A model generated the notes under the pieces. That model saw only the letters and a list, made by a program, of their open reading frames with translations, had not been told where the DNA came from and did no database searches. From positions 124,001 to 188,000 of the forward strand of contig JAEZJJ010000033.1 in assembly GCA_023436395.1 (NCBI GenBank): a stretch of DNA of 64,000 nt. The letters run 5' to 3'. This DNA comes from Bacillota bacterium (GTDB taxonomy: Bacteria > Bacillota > Clostridia > Lachnospirales > Cellulosilyticaceae). The position numbers and the translations under genes are program-made. Shown in pieces: positions 34,220 through 42,485 of this stretch. How positions within the stretch are numbered: position 1 is the first letter of the stretch; each line of letters opens with the position of its first letter.

Positions 34220-35671
34220 ATGAAATATATGATAAATTTACAGTGTAAAGGTCATGATGCAGCATATGAAGTAAGTAATATCATTAACTTATTTGCAGCA
34301 TATATTAGAGAAGAGATAACGCTTGAAACTTGTTATGAAGAGGGAAAAGCTTATGCAAAACTTATACAAGATGGAGAGTTGCTTAGAGAAGCAATTTATC
34401 CCGTTTTAGAGGTAGGTGAGGCTTTAGAAGATAAAAGGAAGTTAAAGCAAGCCTTAAAAAGGGCGGCCTATGAAACACTTATGGAGTATACAAATCGTCA
34501 GATGCCTTGGGGAATTTTAACAGGGATTAGGCCTACTAAACTTGTTCATGAACTACTAGAAGCAGGTTATAGTGATGAGCATATTGATGCCCATTTAAAA
34601 GAGGAATATTTAGTAAGTGAAAATAAATGTATTCTTATGAGAGAAGTTGCTAAAGAAGAATTAGCCATTTTGCATAAGAATAAACCTGAGGAAATAAGTT
34701 TATATATAGGGATTCCTTTTTGCCCTACAAGATGTGTGTACTGTTCTTTTACGGCCTATAGTTTACAGAAGTGCGAATTACAAGTAGAACCTTACTTGGA
34801 GGCACTTTTCAAAGAAATTACTTTTGTTGCAGAAGCTAAAAAAGGTATCCCAATTCGTAGTTTATATATTGGTGGAGGAACACCTACAAGTTTAAATGAA
34901 GACCAACTTCTGCGTTTGTTAGAGCATGTTAAGGCAAGTTTTGACTTGAATGAAGTCGAGGAATATACAGTGGAAGCAGGAAGACCCGATACAATTACTA
35001 GAGAGAAGTTACGCGTTATGAAGGAACAAGGTGTAGGGCGTATTTCCATTAATCCACAAAGCATGAATCAAAAGACATTAGATGCTATTGGCAGACAACA
35101 TGGTGTAGAAGATATCAAGCGTGTATTTGCTGAGGCCAGAGAATTAGGACATGAGTGTATTAATATGGATATGATTTTAGGGTTACCTGGGGAAAGTGTG
35201 GAAGATGTAGCACATACCTTAGATGAATTAGAAAAGTTAGCACCGGAAAATATTACAGTGCATACTATGGCAATTAAAAGAGCTTCTCGTTTAAAAGAAG
35301 AGTTGATGGCAGGAGAGGAAGCCTATGCACTTACAGAAGGAGAAAAAATCCAAAGGATGCTAGAACTGTGTGAGGCACGTATGAAGCATATGGGATTAAT
35401 ACCTTATTATATGTATCGTCAAAAAAATATGTTGGGTAATTTTGAAAATGTAGGTTATGCAGCGCCTGGTACACAGTGTATTTATAATATTGAAATTATG
35501 GAAGAAAAAGAAAGTATCATTGCTTTAGGTGCAGGTGCAATCACGAAGATGGTGTATCAAAACGGGGAGCGTATTGATCGTATTCCAAATGTAAAAAGTT
35601 TAAAAGATTATATCGAACGTATTGATGAAATGATAGAAAGAAAACGTGAAGGTTTTCTTAAATATTGTTAA
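34220..35671 (+). CDS. hemZ: Coproporphyrinogen III dehydrogenase-like radical SAM protein HemZ
   Basis: A 483-residue radical SAM enzyme of the oxygen-independent coproporphyrinogen oxidase family. The 4Fe-4S cluster is held by the Cys triad in CPTRCVYC (C168, C172, C175), followed by the GGGTPTSL SAM-binding segment. Residues before 160 form the N-terminal extension characteristic of HemZ as opposed to HemN/HemW. It closes the dtd operon. No other haem genes are present, so the role could be haem-related or different, as in other clostridia that carry hemZ alone. Confidence 0.9.
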   Translation: MKYMINLQCKGHDAAYEVSNIINLFAAYIREEITLETCYEEGKAYAKLIQDGELLREAIYPVLEVGEALEDKRKLKQALKRAAYETLMEYTNRQMPWGILTGIRPTKLVHELLEAGYSDEHIDAHLKEEYLVSENKCILMREVAKEELAILHKNKPEEISLYIGIPFCPTRCVYCSFTAYSLQKCELQVEPYLEALFKEITFVAEAKKGIPIRSLYIGGGTPTSLNEDQLLRLLEHVKASFDLNEVEEYTVEAGRPDTITREKLRVMKEQGVGRISINPQSMNQKTLDAIGRQHGVEDIKRVFAEARELGHECINMDMILGLPGESVEDVAHTLDELEKLAPENITVHTMAIKRASRLKEELMAGEEAYALTEGEKIQRMLELCEARMKHMGLIPYYMYRQKNMLGNFENVGYAAPGTQCIYNIEIMEEKESIIALGAGAITKMVYQNGERIDRIPNVKSLKDYIERIDEMIERKREGFLKYC

Positions 35672-35681
35672 TTGATGAAAG

Positions 35682-35717
35682 AGGAGTGGTTCTAAATAAT
35701 GAACTGCTCCTTTTTTG
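35682..35717 (+). terminator. Terminator after hemZ
   Basis: GGAG-TG-GTTC with GAAC-TG-CTCC stem across an 8-base loop, then six T. Confidence 0.75.
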
Positions 35718-35859
35718 AATGGCTTTATAAGAAAATAGGTAGGGGAGTGCTCTAGAGAAACTATTTTAAGAAGAACTAAAAGCTTTATGTATTTATAAAG
35801 AATAATAAATGATTAAAAGGAGAAACTAGAAAAGAATAAAGTTAAAAGGGAGGTATAGT

Positions 35860-36036
35860 ATGAAAAAACGTCTCATTATTTTAAGCCTACTGACTGCAAT
35901 TCTTATTGGAGGAGGTATTACTGCTTACAAGTATATGGAAGATCATAAGCCTTCAGATAAAACAAATGGTATGTTTGTAGATAGGGGCGATGATTATGGA
36001 TATGCAAAAGTGTACCATTTATGTAAGAGCCTATAA
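35860..36036 (+). CDS. 58-residue membrane microprotein at the head of the spoVA operon
   Basis: An ATG at 35860 has an excellent ribosome site (AAAGGGAGG ending 6-7 bases before it) and opens a 58-codon frame ending at 36036. The product starts with basic MKKR, has one hydrophobic helix at about residues 5-22 (LIILSLLTAILIGGGITAY), and ends in a charged tail (MEDHKPSDK, then DRGDDYGY). The last 47 bases overlap spoVAA in another frame, suggesting coupled translation. The upstream TTTTTT terminator separates it from hemZ, so it appears to be the first cistron of the spoVA operon. I know of no named family for it; the real gene status rests on the ribosome site and membrane pattern. Confidence 0.6.
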   Translation: MKKRLIILSLLTAILIGGGITAYKYMEDHKPSDKTNGMFVDRGDDYGYAKVYHLCKSL

Positions 36037-36631
36037 ACGTAAGACGTTACAAGGTGTAACTAGTACAACCATTAAAGATTTAGCAGATATTGCGGCACCA
36101 CCGGAAGTAAAGGCGAAAGTGGATACCTTACGCATTTTTTTTGTACCAGATTGCACTAAGAATGGCCGGTATATTGTGACCATTATAGATATTATTAATG
36201 CTATATTGCAGGAATACCCCAAGGCAGATATTCAAAGTGTAGGAGATCCTGATGTAGTGATTGAATATGTAAAAAAGAAACAAAAAACCCATGATACATG
36301 GGAATGGATAAAAGTAGCATGTGTATGTCTTATTGTATTTGCAGGTGCTATGGTAGCCATCATGACTTATAATACCGATACTTCATTAGGAAAGACTTTT
36401 GTTATCTTAAATCGTATTTTTACTGGGAAACAACAGGAGCAACCTTATTTATTAACCATTCCTTATTCATTAGGTATTACCGCAGGTATTCTCATTTTCT
36501 TTAACCATTTAGGCTTTAAAAAAATTACAGATGATCCAACACCTATGCAAGTAGAAATGAAGCAATATGAAAAAAATGTAGAAGACTGTGAAATAGAAAG
36601 TATTACAGATAAACGAAGAGGAGAACCTTAA
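35990..36631 (+). CDS. spoVAA: Stage V sporulation protein AA
   Basis: A 213-residue protein with a soluble N-terminal domain beginning CTIYVRAYKRKTLQG (two small beta-rich subdomains) followed by two membrane helices (about 106-127 and 151-170), the known SpoVAA layout. SpoVA proteins form the channel that moves dipicolinic acid into the forespore and out at germination. There are alternative ATGs at 35990, 35996 and 36002; a weak GGGG precedes the first. The start lies inside the upstream microprotein gene and the stop overlaps spoVAB by one base. Confidence 0.88.
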   Translation: MIMDMQKCTIYVRAYKRKTLQGVTSTTIKDLADIAAPPEVKAKVDTLRIFFVPDCTKNGRYIVTIIDIINAILQEYPKADIQSVGDPDVVIEYVKKKQKTHDTWEWIKVACVCLIVFAGAMVAIMTYNTDTSLGKTFVILNRIFTGKQQEQPYLLTIPYSLGITAGILIFFNHLGFKKITDDPTPMQVEMKQYEKNVEDCEIESITDKRRGEP

Positions 36632-37071
36632 TGAGAGAATTATTAACAGTTATTCCTAGATTCTTATTAGGGGTAGGTGCAGGGGTTATTATTTCAGGTG
36701 GGGTTGTTGCATTTATTACTATAATTGGTGTCATTCCTATGATGGCACACCGAACACATACAGGGCATCACATCATGTGGTATGAAAATGCTATTGTAGT
36801 TGGAGCCATTAGTGGAAGCGTTCTTTCTATGTGGGAAATGAGGCTACATTTATGGACTTGGTTAGTGATTATTCTTTTATTTGGATTTGGCATGTTTGTG
36901 GGTGGACTTATTATTGCCTTGGCTGAAGTATTAGATGTGTTTCCTATTGTTAATAGACGTATTAAGGTAAAAAAGGGAATTTCATTATTTGTATTATCTT
37001 TAGCAGCAGGTAAACTTATAGGTTCTTTGCTTTATTGGATTTATCCTATGTTTTTAGAAGTTATACAGTGA
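36631..37071 (+). CDS. spoVAB: Stage V sporulation protein AB
   Basis: A 146-residue four-helix membrane protein: RFLLGVGAGVIISGGVVAFI, a loop with HRTHTGHHIMWYENA, and FGFGMFVGGLIIALAEVLDVFPIVNRR match SpoVAB. SpoVAB is absent from many Clostridium species that carry only AC-AD-AE, so its presence with SpoVAA gives a Bacillus-like full set here. It overlaps spoVAA by one base and is followed by spoVAC after 13 bases. Confidence 0.88.
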   Translation: MRELLTVIPRFLLGVGAGVIISGGVVAFITIIGVIPMMAHRTHTGHHIMWYENAIVVGAISGSVLSMWEMRLHLWTWLVIILLFGFGMFVGGLIIALAEVLDVFPIVNRRIKVKKGISLFVLSLAAGKLIGSLLYWIYPMFLEVIQ

Positions 37072-37084
37072 GGAAGTAAGAAAT

Positions 37085-37528
37085 ATGGCAAATACGAATC
37101 AGTTAAAAAGTCAATATCAAAAAATTATAGATGAGCATTCACCTAAAAATAAAGTGTTTACCAATAGTATTAAGGCATTTTTCGTAGGTGGGATAATTTG
37201 TACCATAGGGCAGCTATTAATTAATGGTTATATGTTCCTAGGATTTTCGTTTCAAGAAGCAAGTATCTTAACTACAGACTCTCTCATACTTATTAGTGCC
37301 GTTATGACTGCTTTTAATATTTATGATGATGTAGGTAAATTTGGAGGTGCAGGGGCATTAATACCCATTACAGGTTTTTCAAACTCTATGGTAAGTGCAG
37401 CAATGGAATATAAAAAAGAGGGTTATATTTATGGGTTAGGTGCAAAACTTTTTACAATTGCAGGACCAGTTATTGTATTTGGAACAATTTCTAGTGTTGT
37501 GATTGGAATTATTTATTATTTTATATAG
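37085..37528 (+). CDS. spoVAC: Stage V sporulation protein AC
   Basis: A 147-residue membrane protein with about five helices. The family motifs AFFVGGIICTIGQ and GAGALIPITGFSNSMVSAAMEYKKEG are clear. SpoVAC is the mechanosensitive-channel-like core of the dipicolinic-acid channel. It lies between spoVAB and spoVAD with 9-13-base spacings, so the operon is translated continuously. Confidence 0.95.
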   Translation: MANTNQLKSQYQKIIDEHSPKNKVFTNSIKAFFVGGIICTIGQLLINGYMFLGFSFQEASILTTDSLILISAVMTAFNIYDDVGKFGGAGALIPITGFSNSMVSAAMEYKKEGYIYGLGAKLFTIAGPVIVFGTISSVVIGIIYYFI

Positions 37529-37537
37529 GAGAACATC

Positions 37538-38545
37538 ATGGGACATATAGGCAAACAAACCATTACGTTTAAGGAACCACCAGTCATTACATGTGCTTAC
37601 TCATCTGCTGGACCTAAAGAAGTACAAGGACCTATGGGAAGCTATTTTGACAATCCTTTAAAGGATGAATTAATAGGAGAAGATACATGGGAAAAAGCAG
37701 AAGCACATATGGTGAAGATGACCATTCAAGGACTTTTAGATCGTGGAGGCAAAACGCCAGCAGATATTCAATATATTTATGCAGGAGACCTACAAAATCA
37801 AGTAATTGCAAGTACCTTTGGGGTTAAGGATTTTAACATTCCTTTCTTTGGGTTATATGGTGCATGTTCAACTATGGGAGAATCTATGGCTCTTGCAAGT
37901 ATGTGTATTGCAGGTGGCATGGCTGATCTAGTTATTGCAGGAACAAGTAGTCATAACTGCGCAGCTGAGAAGCAATTTAGATTTCCTCTAGAATATGGAG
38001 GACAACGCACAGAAACACAGAGTTGGACTTCCACAGCTAGTGGATTTGTATTACTTTCAAGAGGTGGTGAAGGACCAAAGATAACAGGGATTACACCTGG
38101 TAAAATTGTAGACTTAGGTGTAACAGATACCTTTAATATGGGAGCGGCTATGGCACCAGCAGCGGTAGATACTATTCTGACATACTTAGAAGATACAAAA
38201 CAAAAGCCAACTGATTTTGATGCTATTATTACAGGAGATTTGGGGAATTGTGGTTATGATATTGCAATAGATATTGCGAATAAATTGGGGACAGATTTAT
38301 GTGGCGTTTTACAAGATTGTGGTAAATTAATGTATGACGATAAAAAACAAGGAACAAATTGTGGAGGGAGTGGTTGCGGGTGTATAGCATCAATCTTTAC
38401 AGGGTATTTTTATAAGCAATTAATAGATAGAAAAGTCAAAAAAATACTAATTGTACCTACAGGTGCACTTATGAGTCAAGGTAGTACTCAACAAGGAAAT
38501 ACAATTCCAGGCATTGCACATGCTGTATGTATTGAGATGGAGTAG
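37538..38545 (+). CDS. spoVAD: Stage V sporulation protein AD
   Basis: A 335-residue soluble protein with the thiolase-like fold of SpoVAD, which binds dipicolinic acid at the inner spore membrane. Recognisable segments are YSSAGPKEVQGPMG near the N terminus, FGLYGACSTMGESMALA, ITGDLGNCGYDI and a glycine/cysteine-rich GGSGCGCIASIF near the end. It overlaps nothing but sits 9 bases after spoVAC and 11 before spoVAE. AGGAG precedes the ATG. Confidence 0.95.
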   Translation: MGHIGKQTITFKEPPVITCAYSSAGPKEVQGPMGSYFDNPLKDELIGEDTWEKAEAHMVKMTIQGLLDRGGKTPADIQYIYAGDLQNQVIASTFGVKDFNIPFFGLYGACSTMGESMALASMCIAGGMADLVIAGTSSHNCAAEKQFRFPLEYGGQRTETQSWTSTASGFVLLSRGGEGPKITGITPGKIVDLGVTDTFNMGAAMAPAAVDTILTYLEDTKQKPTDFDAIITGDLGNCGYDIAIDIANKLGTDLCGVLQDCGKLMYDDKKQGTNCGGSGCGCIASIFTGYFYKQLIDRKVKKILIVPTGALMSQGSTQQGNTIPGIAHAVCIEME

Positions 38546-38556
38546 GAGGTTAACAA

Positions 38557-38925
38557 ATGCAGATTTTCATGGAATATCTTAAGTGCTTTGTAGTAGGTGG
38601 GCTGATATGTATCATTGGACAAGTTTTATTAGATCGTACAAAGTTAACAAACGGGAAAATTATGGTGTTATTCTTAGTGGCAGGAGCAGTATTGCAAGCG
38701 ATTGGTGTATATGGACCTCTTGTGGAGTTTGCAGGTGCAGGAGCAACAGTACCTATTTCAGGTTTTGGATATGCTTTAGCAAAGGGTGCTATGGAAGAAG
38801 TTGATAATATCGGATTGATTGGTGCTTTTTCAGGAGGGCTAGCAGCTACGGCATCAGGCATTACAGCAGCTATTGTATTTGGCTATTTAGCAGCACTTGT
38901 AGCAAATCCAAAGAGTAAGTCTTGA
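38557..38925 (+). CDS. spoVAE: Stage V sporulation protein AE (SpoVAEB-type)
   Basis: A 122-residue three- or four-helix membrane protein related to SpoVAC, with YLKCFVVGGLICIIGQVLLD and GAGATVPISGFGYALAKGAMEEV. This is the short AEB-type form. It ends the operon at a terminator. In a forespore-specific operon a sigma-G promoter would be expected before 35860; I could not identify one with confidence. Confidence 0.94.
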   Translation: MQIFMEYLKCFVVGGLICIIGQVLLDRTKLTNGKIMVLFLVAGAVLQAIGVYGPLVEFAGAGATVPISGFGYALAKGAMEEVDNIGLIGAFSGGLAATASGITAAIVFGYLAALVANPKSKS

Positions 38926-38943
38926 AATGTATATGAAAGTAAT

Positions 38944-38988
38944 AAACTATTATGTATACTCAATAATGAGATGTGCATAATAGTTTTT
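38944..38988 (+). terminator. Terminator after spoVAE
   Basis: AAACTATTATG (38944-38954) pairs with CATAATAGTTT (38976-38986), followed by T's. Confidence 0.75.
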
Positions 38989-39001
38989 AATTCTTATAGA
39001 A

Positions 39002-39166
39002 TTGGGCGCAGATATATTACAACTTATATGGAGCCACATAAAGGATGGTTTTAATGGTGGGTGGCTCTGTGCAAATGAGGTGTATTTAACTAAAATAAAT
39101 ATAGATACTAGGTATAATGAACTAAAAGATTTTGAAGATTTATGTAGCAATAATATTTTTAGATGA
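39002..39166 (+). pseudogene. Possible gene remnant
   Basis: A 54-codon frame from a TTG to TGA has protein-like composition (ADILQLIWSHIKDGFNGGWLC, then DTRYNELKDFEDL). It has no ribosome site and lies directly after the spoVAE terminator. It could be the tail of a decayed gene or chance. No family is recognised. Confidence 0.25.
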
Positions 39167-39207
39167 TGTATAATAAGTTTTATAGAGTCAAAAGGAGATG
39201 AAAAAGA

Positions 39208-39693
39208 ATGAGAAATGAAATTTTAGAGCTATTAGAGACTAACAGTAGGTTAACAGCTGAAGATATTGCAATTATGATAGGTGAGGATGCCCATAAAGTT
39301 GCGACTGCCATTAAAGAGATGGAAGAAAATCAAATTATTTGCGGCTATAATACACTTATCAATTGGGATCGTACAGATAAAAAAGATATTGTTACAGCAC
39401 TTATTGAAGTACGTGTAACCCCTCAAAGAGGAGAAGGATTTGATAAAGTAGCTGAACGTATATATAAATATAATGAAGTAAAGGCGGTTTATTTAATGTC
39501 AGGTGGTTTTGACTTCACTGTCATTATAGAAGGTAAAACAATGAAAGAAGTAGCACTTTTTGTAGGACAGAAATTAGCCCCACTTGATTCAGTCTTAAGC
39601 ACAGCTACTCATTTTGTACTTAAGAAATATAAAGATTACGGAGTTGCTTTTGAAGAAGCTAAAAAAGACGAAAGGATGATTGTATCGCCATGA
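39208..39693 (+). CDS. Lrp/AsnC-family transcriptional regulator
   Basis: A 161-residue regulator with an N-terminal winged helix-turn-helix (ILELLETNSRLTAEDIAIMIG) and a C-terminal RAM/ligand-binding domain containing ALIEVRVTP and VYLMSGGFDFTVIIEG. It overlaps the aminotransferase gene by four bases (ATGA), a pairing common in clostridia that suggests it controls or senses the amino acid handled by that enzyme. AAGGAG precedes the ATG. Confidence 0.92.
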   Translation: MRNEILELLETNSRLTAEDIAIMIGEDAHKVATAIKEMEENQIICGYNTLINWDRTDKKDIVTALIEVRVTPQRGEGFDKVAERIYKYNEVKAVYLMSGGFDFTVIIEGKTMKEVALFVGQKLAPLDSVLSTATHFVLKKYKDYGVAFEEAKKDERMIVSP

Positions 39694-40862
39694 TTAATTA
39701 CGAAGAATTAATGGTCAAACGTATTATGGATGTGCCTCCATCGGGCATCCGTAAGTTTTTTGATATTGCAAATGAGATGGGAGATGCTATTTCGTTGGGG
39801 GTTGGAGAACCTGATTTTGATACGCCTTGGCATATTCGTGAAGAAGGGATTTATTCTTTAGAAAAGGGAAAAACGTTCTACTCTGCTAATGCAGGACTTT
39901 TAGAATTGCGCGAGGAAATTTGTAAATACATAAGAAGAAGATTTAATTTAAGTTATTCTGCTAAAACACAAACATTAGTAACAGTAGGTGGAAGTGAAGC
40001 CATTGATTTAGCCCTTCGTATATTGGTTAATCCAGGAGATGAAGTATTAATTCCCGAACCTTGTTATGTCTCTTATACACCATGTACTATTTTTGCAGGA
40101 GGAACACCTGTAGCTATTCCAACAAGAGAAGAAAATAAATTTAAGCTTACAGCGGAGGAACTGAGGCGGTATATTACGCCACGTACAAAAGTATTAATCT
40201 TACCTTATCCTAATAATCCAACAGGAGCCATTATGGAGAAGGAAGACCTAGAAGAAATTGCGACAGTACTAAGAGAAACTAATATTATCGTTCTATCAGA
40301 TGAAATTTATGGGGAATTAACTTATGGGAAAAAACATGTGTCTATTGCAAGTATTGAGGGAATGTATGAGCGTACGATTCTCATAAGTGGTTTTTCAAAG
40401 GCATATGCTATGACAGGATGGCGTTTAGGTTATGCTTTAGGGCCTGAACCCCTTATGAAGTTAATGACAAAGATGCACCAATTTGCAATTATGTGTGCAC
40501 CAACTACTAGTCAGTATGCAGCTATTGAAGCTATGAAAAACGGTGATGATGATGTAACAATGATGTGTGAGAGTTATAATAAAAGAAGACGTTTAATGGT
40601 AGAGAACTTTAGAAAAATGGGATTATCTTGTTTTGAACCTGAAGGCGCCTTTTATGTATTTCCAAGTATTCAGTGTACTGGTATGACGAGTAGCGAATTT
40701 TGTGAAACCTTACTTAAAGAAGAAAAAGTAGCAGTTGTACCTGGTGATGCTTTTGGCAAATATGGGGAAGGATTTATTCGATGCTCTTATGCCTATTCAG
40801 TAGAAGAACTGAAGGAAGCATTGATACGAATTGAACGTTTTGTAAGTAAGAGAATTAAATAA
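39690..40862 (+). CDS. PLP-dependent class I/II aminotransferase
   Basis: A 390-residue fold-type I aminotransferase. The PLP-binding lysine is K237 in SGFSKAYAMTGWRLGY; an NNPTGA motif and SDEIYGELTYG are also present. It resembles PatA/AspC-type enzymes of broad amino acid specificity. Translation is coupled to the Lrp regulator upstream. A 26-bp perfect hairpin covers the stop and ends both this gene and the convergent Fur gene. Confidence 0.93.
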   Translation: MINYEELMVKRIMDVPPSGIRKFFDIANEMGDAISLGVGEPDFDTPWHIREEGIYSLEKGKTFYSANAGLLELREEICKYIRRRFNLSYSAKTQTLVTVGGSEAIDLALRILVNPGDEVLIPEPCYVSYTPCTIFAGGTPVAIPTREENKFKLTAEELRRYITPRTKVLILPYPNNPTGAIMEKEDLEEIATVLRETNIIVLSDEIYGELTYGKKHVSIASIEGMYERTILISGFSKAYAMTGWRLGYALGPEPLMKLMTKMHQFAIMCAPTTSQYAAIEAMKNGDDDVTMMCESYNKRRRLMVENFRKMGLSCFEPEGAFYVFPSIQCTGMTSSEFCETLLKEEKVAVVPGDAFGKYGEGFIRCSYAYSVEELKEALIRIERFVSKRIK

Positions 40863-40919
40863 ATACACTAGTAAAGGAGATATGATGAATGAAATCATAT
40901 CTCCTTTACTAGTGTATTT
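40861..40919. terminator. Bidirectional terminator, 26-bp perfect hairpin
   Basis: Arms 40861-40886 and 40894-40919 are perfectly complementary around a 7-base loop. It overlaps the stop codon of the aminotransferase on one side and of the Fur gene on the other. Confidence 0.8.
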
Positions 40920-41331
40920 ATTTTTGACATTCAGGACAGATGCCATAAAAATAAAATTGCTCTCGCATCACCTTGTAACCAGTAGCTTGTTCAACTTCCC
41001 CTTTGATTTGATCAACTTGTTTGAGTTCACAGACATCCATAACCGAATGACATGATGTACATTTTATATGGCTGTGAGCAGATGTATCTGCATCATAACG
41101 ATAACTGTCTTCTCCTAAGTTAAGCTGTTGAACAAGTCCATTTTGTACAAAAGCATCTAAGGTTTTATAGACAGTGGCCAAACTCATTGTTGGATGTTCT
41201 GCTTGTAAACTGTTATAAATTGTTTCGGCGCTAGGGTGTATTTTAGTGCCACGTAACATTCTAAAGATTGCAAGGCGTTGAGGTGTTACTTTAAGCTTGT
41301 GTGCTTTTAAAATAGCAGTTGACTCTAACAT
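40918..41331 (-). CDS. Fur-family metal-dependent repressor (PerR-like)
   Basis: A 137-residue repressor with the Fur-type winged helix (KVTPQRLAIFRML, HPSAETIYNSL, SLATVYKTLDAF) and a dimerisation domain. Zinc is held by two CxxC pairs, CTSC and CPEC near the C terminus. The regulatory metal site includes HSHIKC and a VMDV aspartate position. Length and motifs favour PerR or a related peroxide/iron sensor over Zur, but the assignment among them is tentative. AAAGGAG precedes the ATG, and an AT-rich palindrome overlaps this region. Confidence 0.88.
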   Translation of the reverse strand: MLESTAILKAHKLKVTPQRLAIFRMLRGTKIHPSAETIYNSLQAEHPTMSLATVYKTLDAFVQNGLVQQLNLGEDSYRYDADTSAHSHIKCTSCHSVMDVCELKQVDQIKGEVEQATGYKVMREQFYFYGICPECQK

Positions 41332-41346
41332 AAACCTACTCCTTTT

Positions 41347-41361
41347 TGATAATAGTTATTA
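41347..41361 (-). promoter_or_regulatory. Possible Fur/Per box, autoregulatory
   Basis: TGATAAT-A-GTTATTA is a 7-1-7 inverted repeat, matching the Fur-type TGATAAT left half exactly and 5 of 7 bases in the right. It lies between the ribosome site of the fur gene and upstream AT-rich DNA, so autoregulation is plausible. Confidence 0.4.
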
Positions 41362-41411
41362 TATAAATTATATTCTATTATATGATAAAATTCAAGTCTA
41401 TTTATATAAAA

Positions 41412-41858
41412 TTATCGAACATCTTTAATCATTTGGATATATTCTAATTTTTGGAAACCATATTTTTCATATAATTTCTGTGCACTTATATTACATCCAC
41501 ATACTTCTAAACGAAAACGTGCTGTTTTAGGTGTATAGGTAGTTAATAACCAAGCAAGAAATTGACTCCCCAGCTGATTGCCACGATATTCTGGTAAAAT
41601 ATATAATTCTTCTAACTGTGTTACCATGCCACCAGCTTCATTACTCCAGTAGAAGGCAAGGAGGCTATACCCTAATACTTCCTTATTTTTTTCCATGAAT
41701 AGAAGTTTTAAAAAAGGTGATTTGGCAAGAGCTTGATTAAAAGTAGCTTCTAATTTTTCCGTGGTCATAGAGAAAAGTGTTGCATCACTATGGTAGAAAT
41801 CTTTTGCCATTTGGAAGTATAAGCATCTATCTTGAGGGGAAATATCGCGAATTATCAT
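41412..41858 (-). CDS. GNAT-family N-acetyltransferase
   Basis: A 148-residue acetyltransferase-like protein with the central motif LEELYILPEYRGNQLGSQFLAWLL (acetyl-CoA loop RGNQLG) and a late EKYGFQKLEY segment. It resembles the small GNATs that act on small amines or protein N-termini; the substrate is unknown. On the minus strand behind the Fur gene with an 80-base gap. Confidence 0.85.
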   Translation of the reverse strand: MIIRDISPQDRCLYFQMAKDFYHSDATLFSMTTEKLEATFNQALAKSPFLKLLFMEKNKEVLGYSLLAFYWSNEAGGMVTQLEELYILPEYRGNQLGSQFLAWLLTTYTPKTARFRLEVCGCNISAQKLYEKYGFQKLEYIQMIKDVR

Positions 41859-42065
41859 TATGTCTTCTCCTGAATAGTATTGTATTATTTTAGTATAATC
41901 TATTTTAATAGTGTGTCAATTGGCGATAAATATTATGTTGTGATAGAAAACTATAGTTAGTGACTAATAATAAATATTAAATAATTTTTATTGGTGTAGA
42001 TTTTTTGAAAAATATAGTTTAATATAATTATTATGATGATTAAAAATTATAAGGAGGAAATAAGT

Positions 42066-42473
42066 ATGAAATGGAAAACAATGTATGCAATTGGAATTGA
42101 TAAAGTAGATGAACAACATGAAAAGCTATTTGAAATCTCACAGCGTATTGAAGAACTATTTCTATTACCTAGCCATATTGACAAATTTGATGAGATAGTA
42201 GAAATTATAGATGAACTTAAAGCCTATATGATATATCATTTTAATGAAGAACAAAAAATAATGCAAAGTGTCCAATATCCTAAGTATTTTTCTCATTTAG
42301 TAGAACATCAAGATTTTATTGAAAAAATTAATGCTTTAGATATTCATGAACTAGATCGTGCACAACAAGAGCAGATTAGAGAATTAATAGACTTTATAAT
42401 GACATGGCTTGTAGAGCATGTTTTGGAAAGAGATAGAGCATTTGCTACATATTATGCAGAAAAGAATAGCTAA
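42066..42473 (+). CDS. Bacteriohemerythrin
   Basis: A 135-residue four-helix protein that binds O2 through a diiron centre. The hemerythrin ligand pattern can be read: a histidine in DEQHEKLFEIS, HFNEEQ (HxxxE), HLVEHQDF (HxxxH) and HVLERD (HxxxxD). In anaerobes such proteins are thought to bind or scavenge oxygen. The ATG at 42066 was chosen because AAGGAGG precedes it, rather than the ATG at 42033. It is 12 bases upstream of the TraX-like gene. Confidence 0.92.
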   Translation: MKWKTMYAIGIDKVDEQHEKLFEISQRIEELFLLPSHIDKFDEIVEIIDELKAYMIYHFNEEQKIMQSVQYPKYFSHLVEHQDFIEKINALDIHELDRAQQEQIRELIDFIMTWLVEHVLERDRAFATYYAEKNS

Positions 42474-42485
42474 GAGGAACTACAA

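Noticed and set aside
35770..35810. Sigma-G promoter for the spoVA operon
   Set aside because: An AATAATA -10-like box has no matching -35 at the expected 17-18-base distance.
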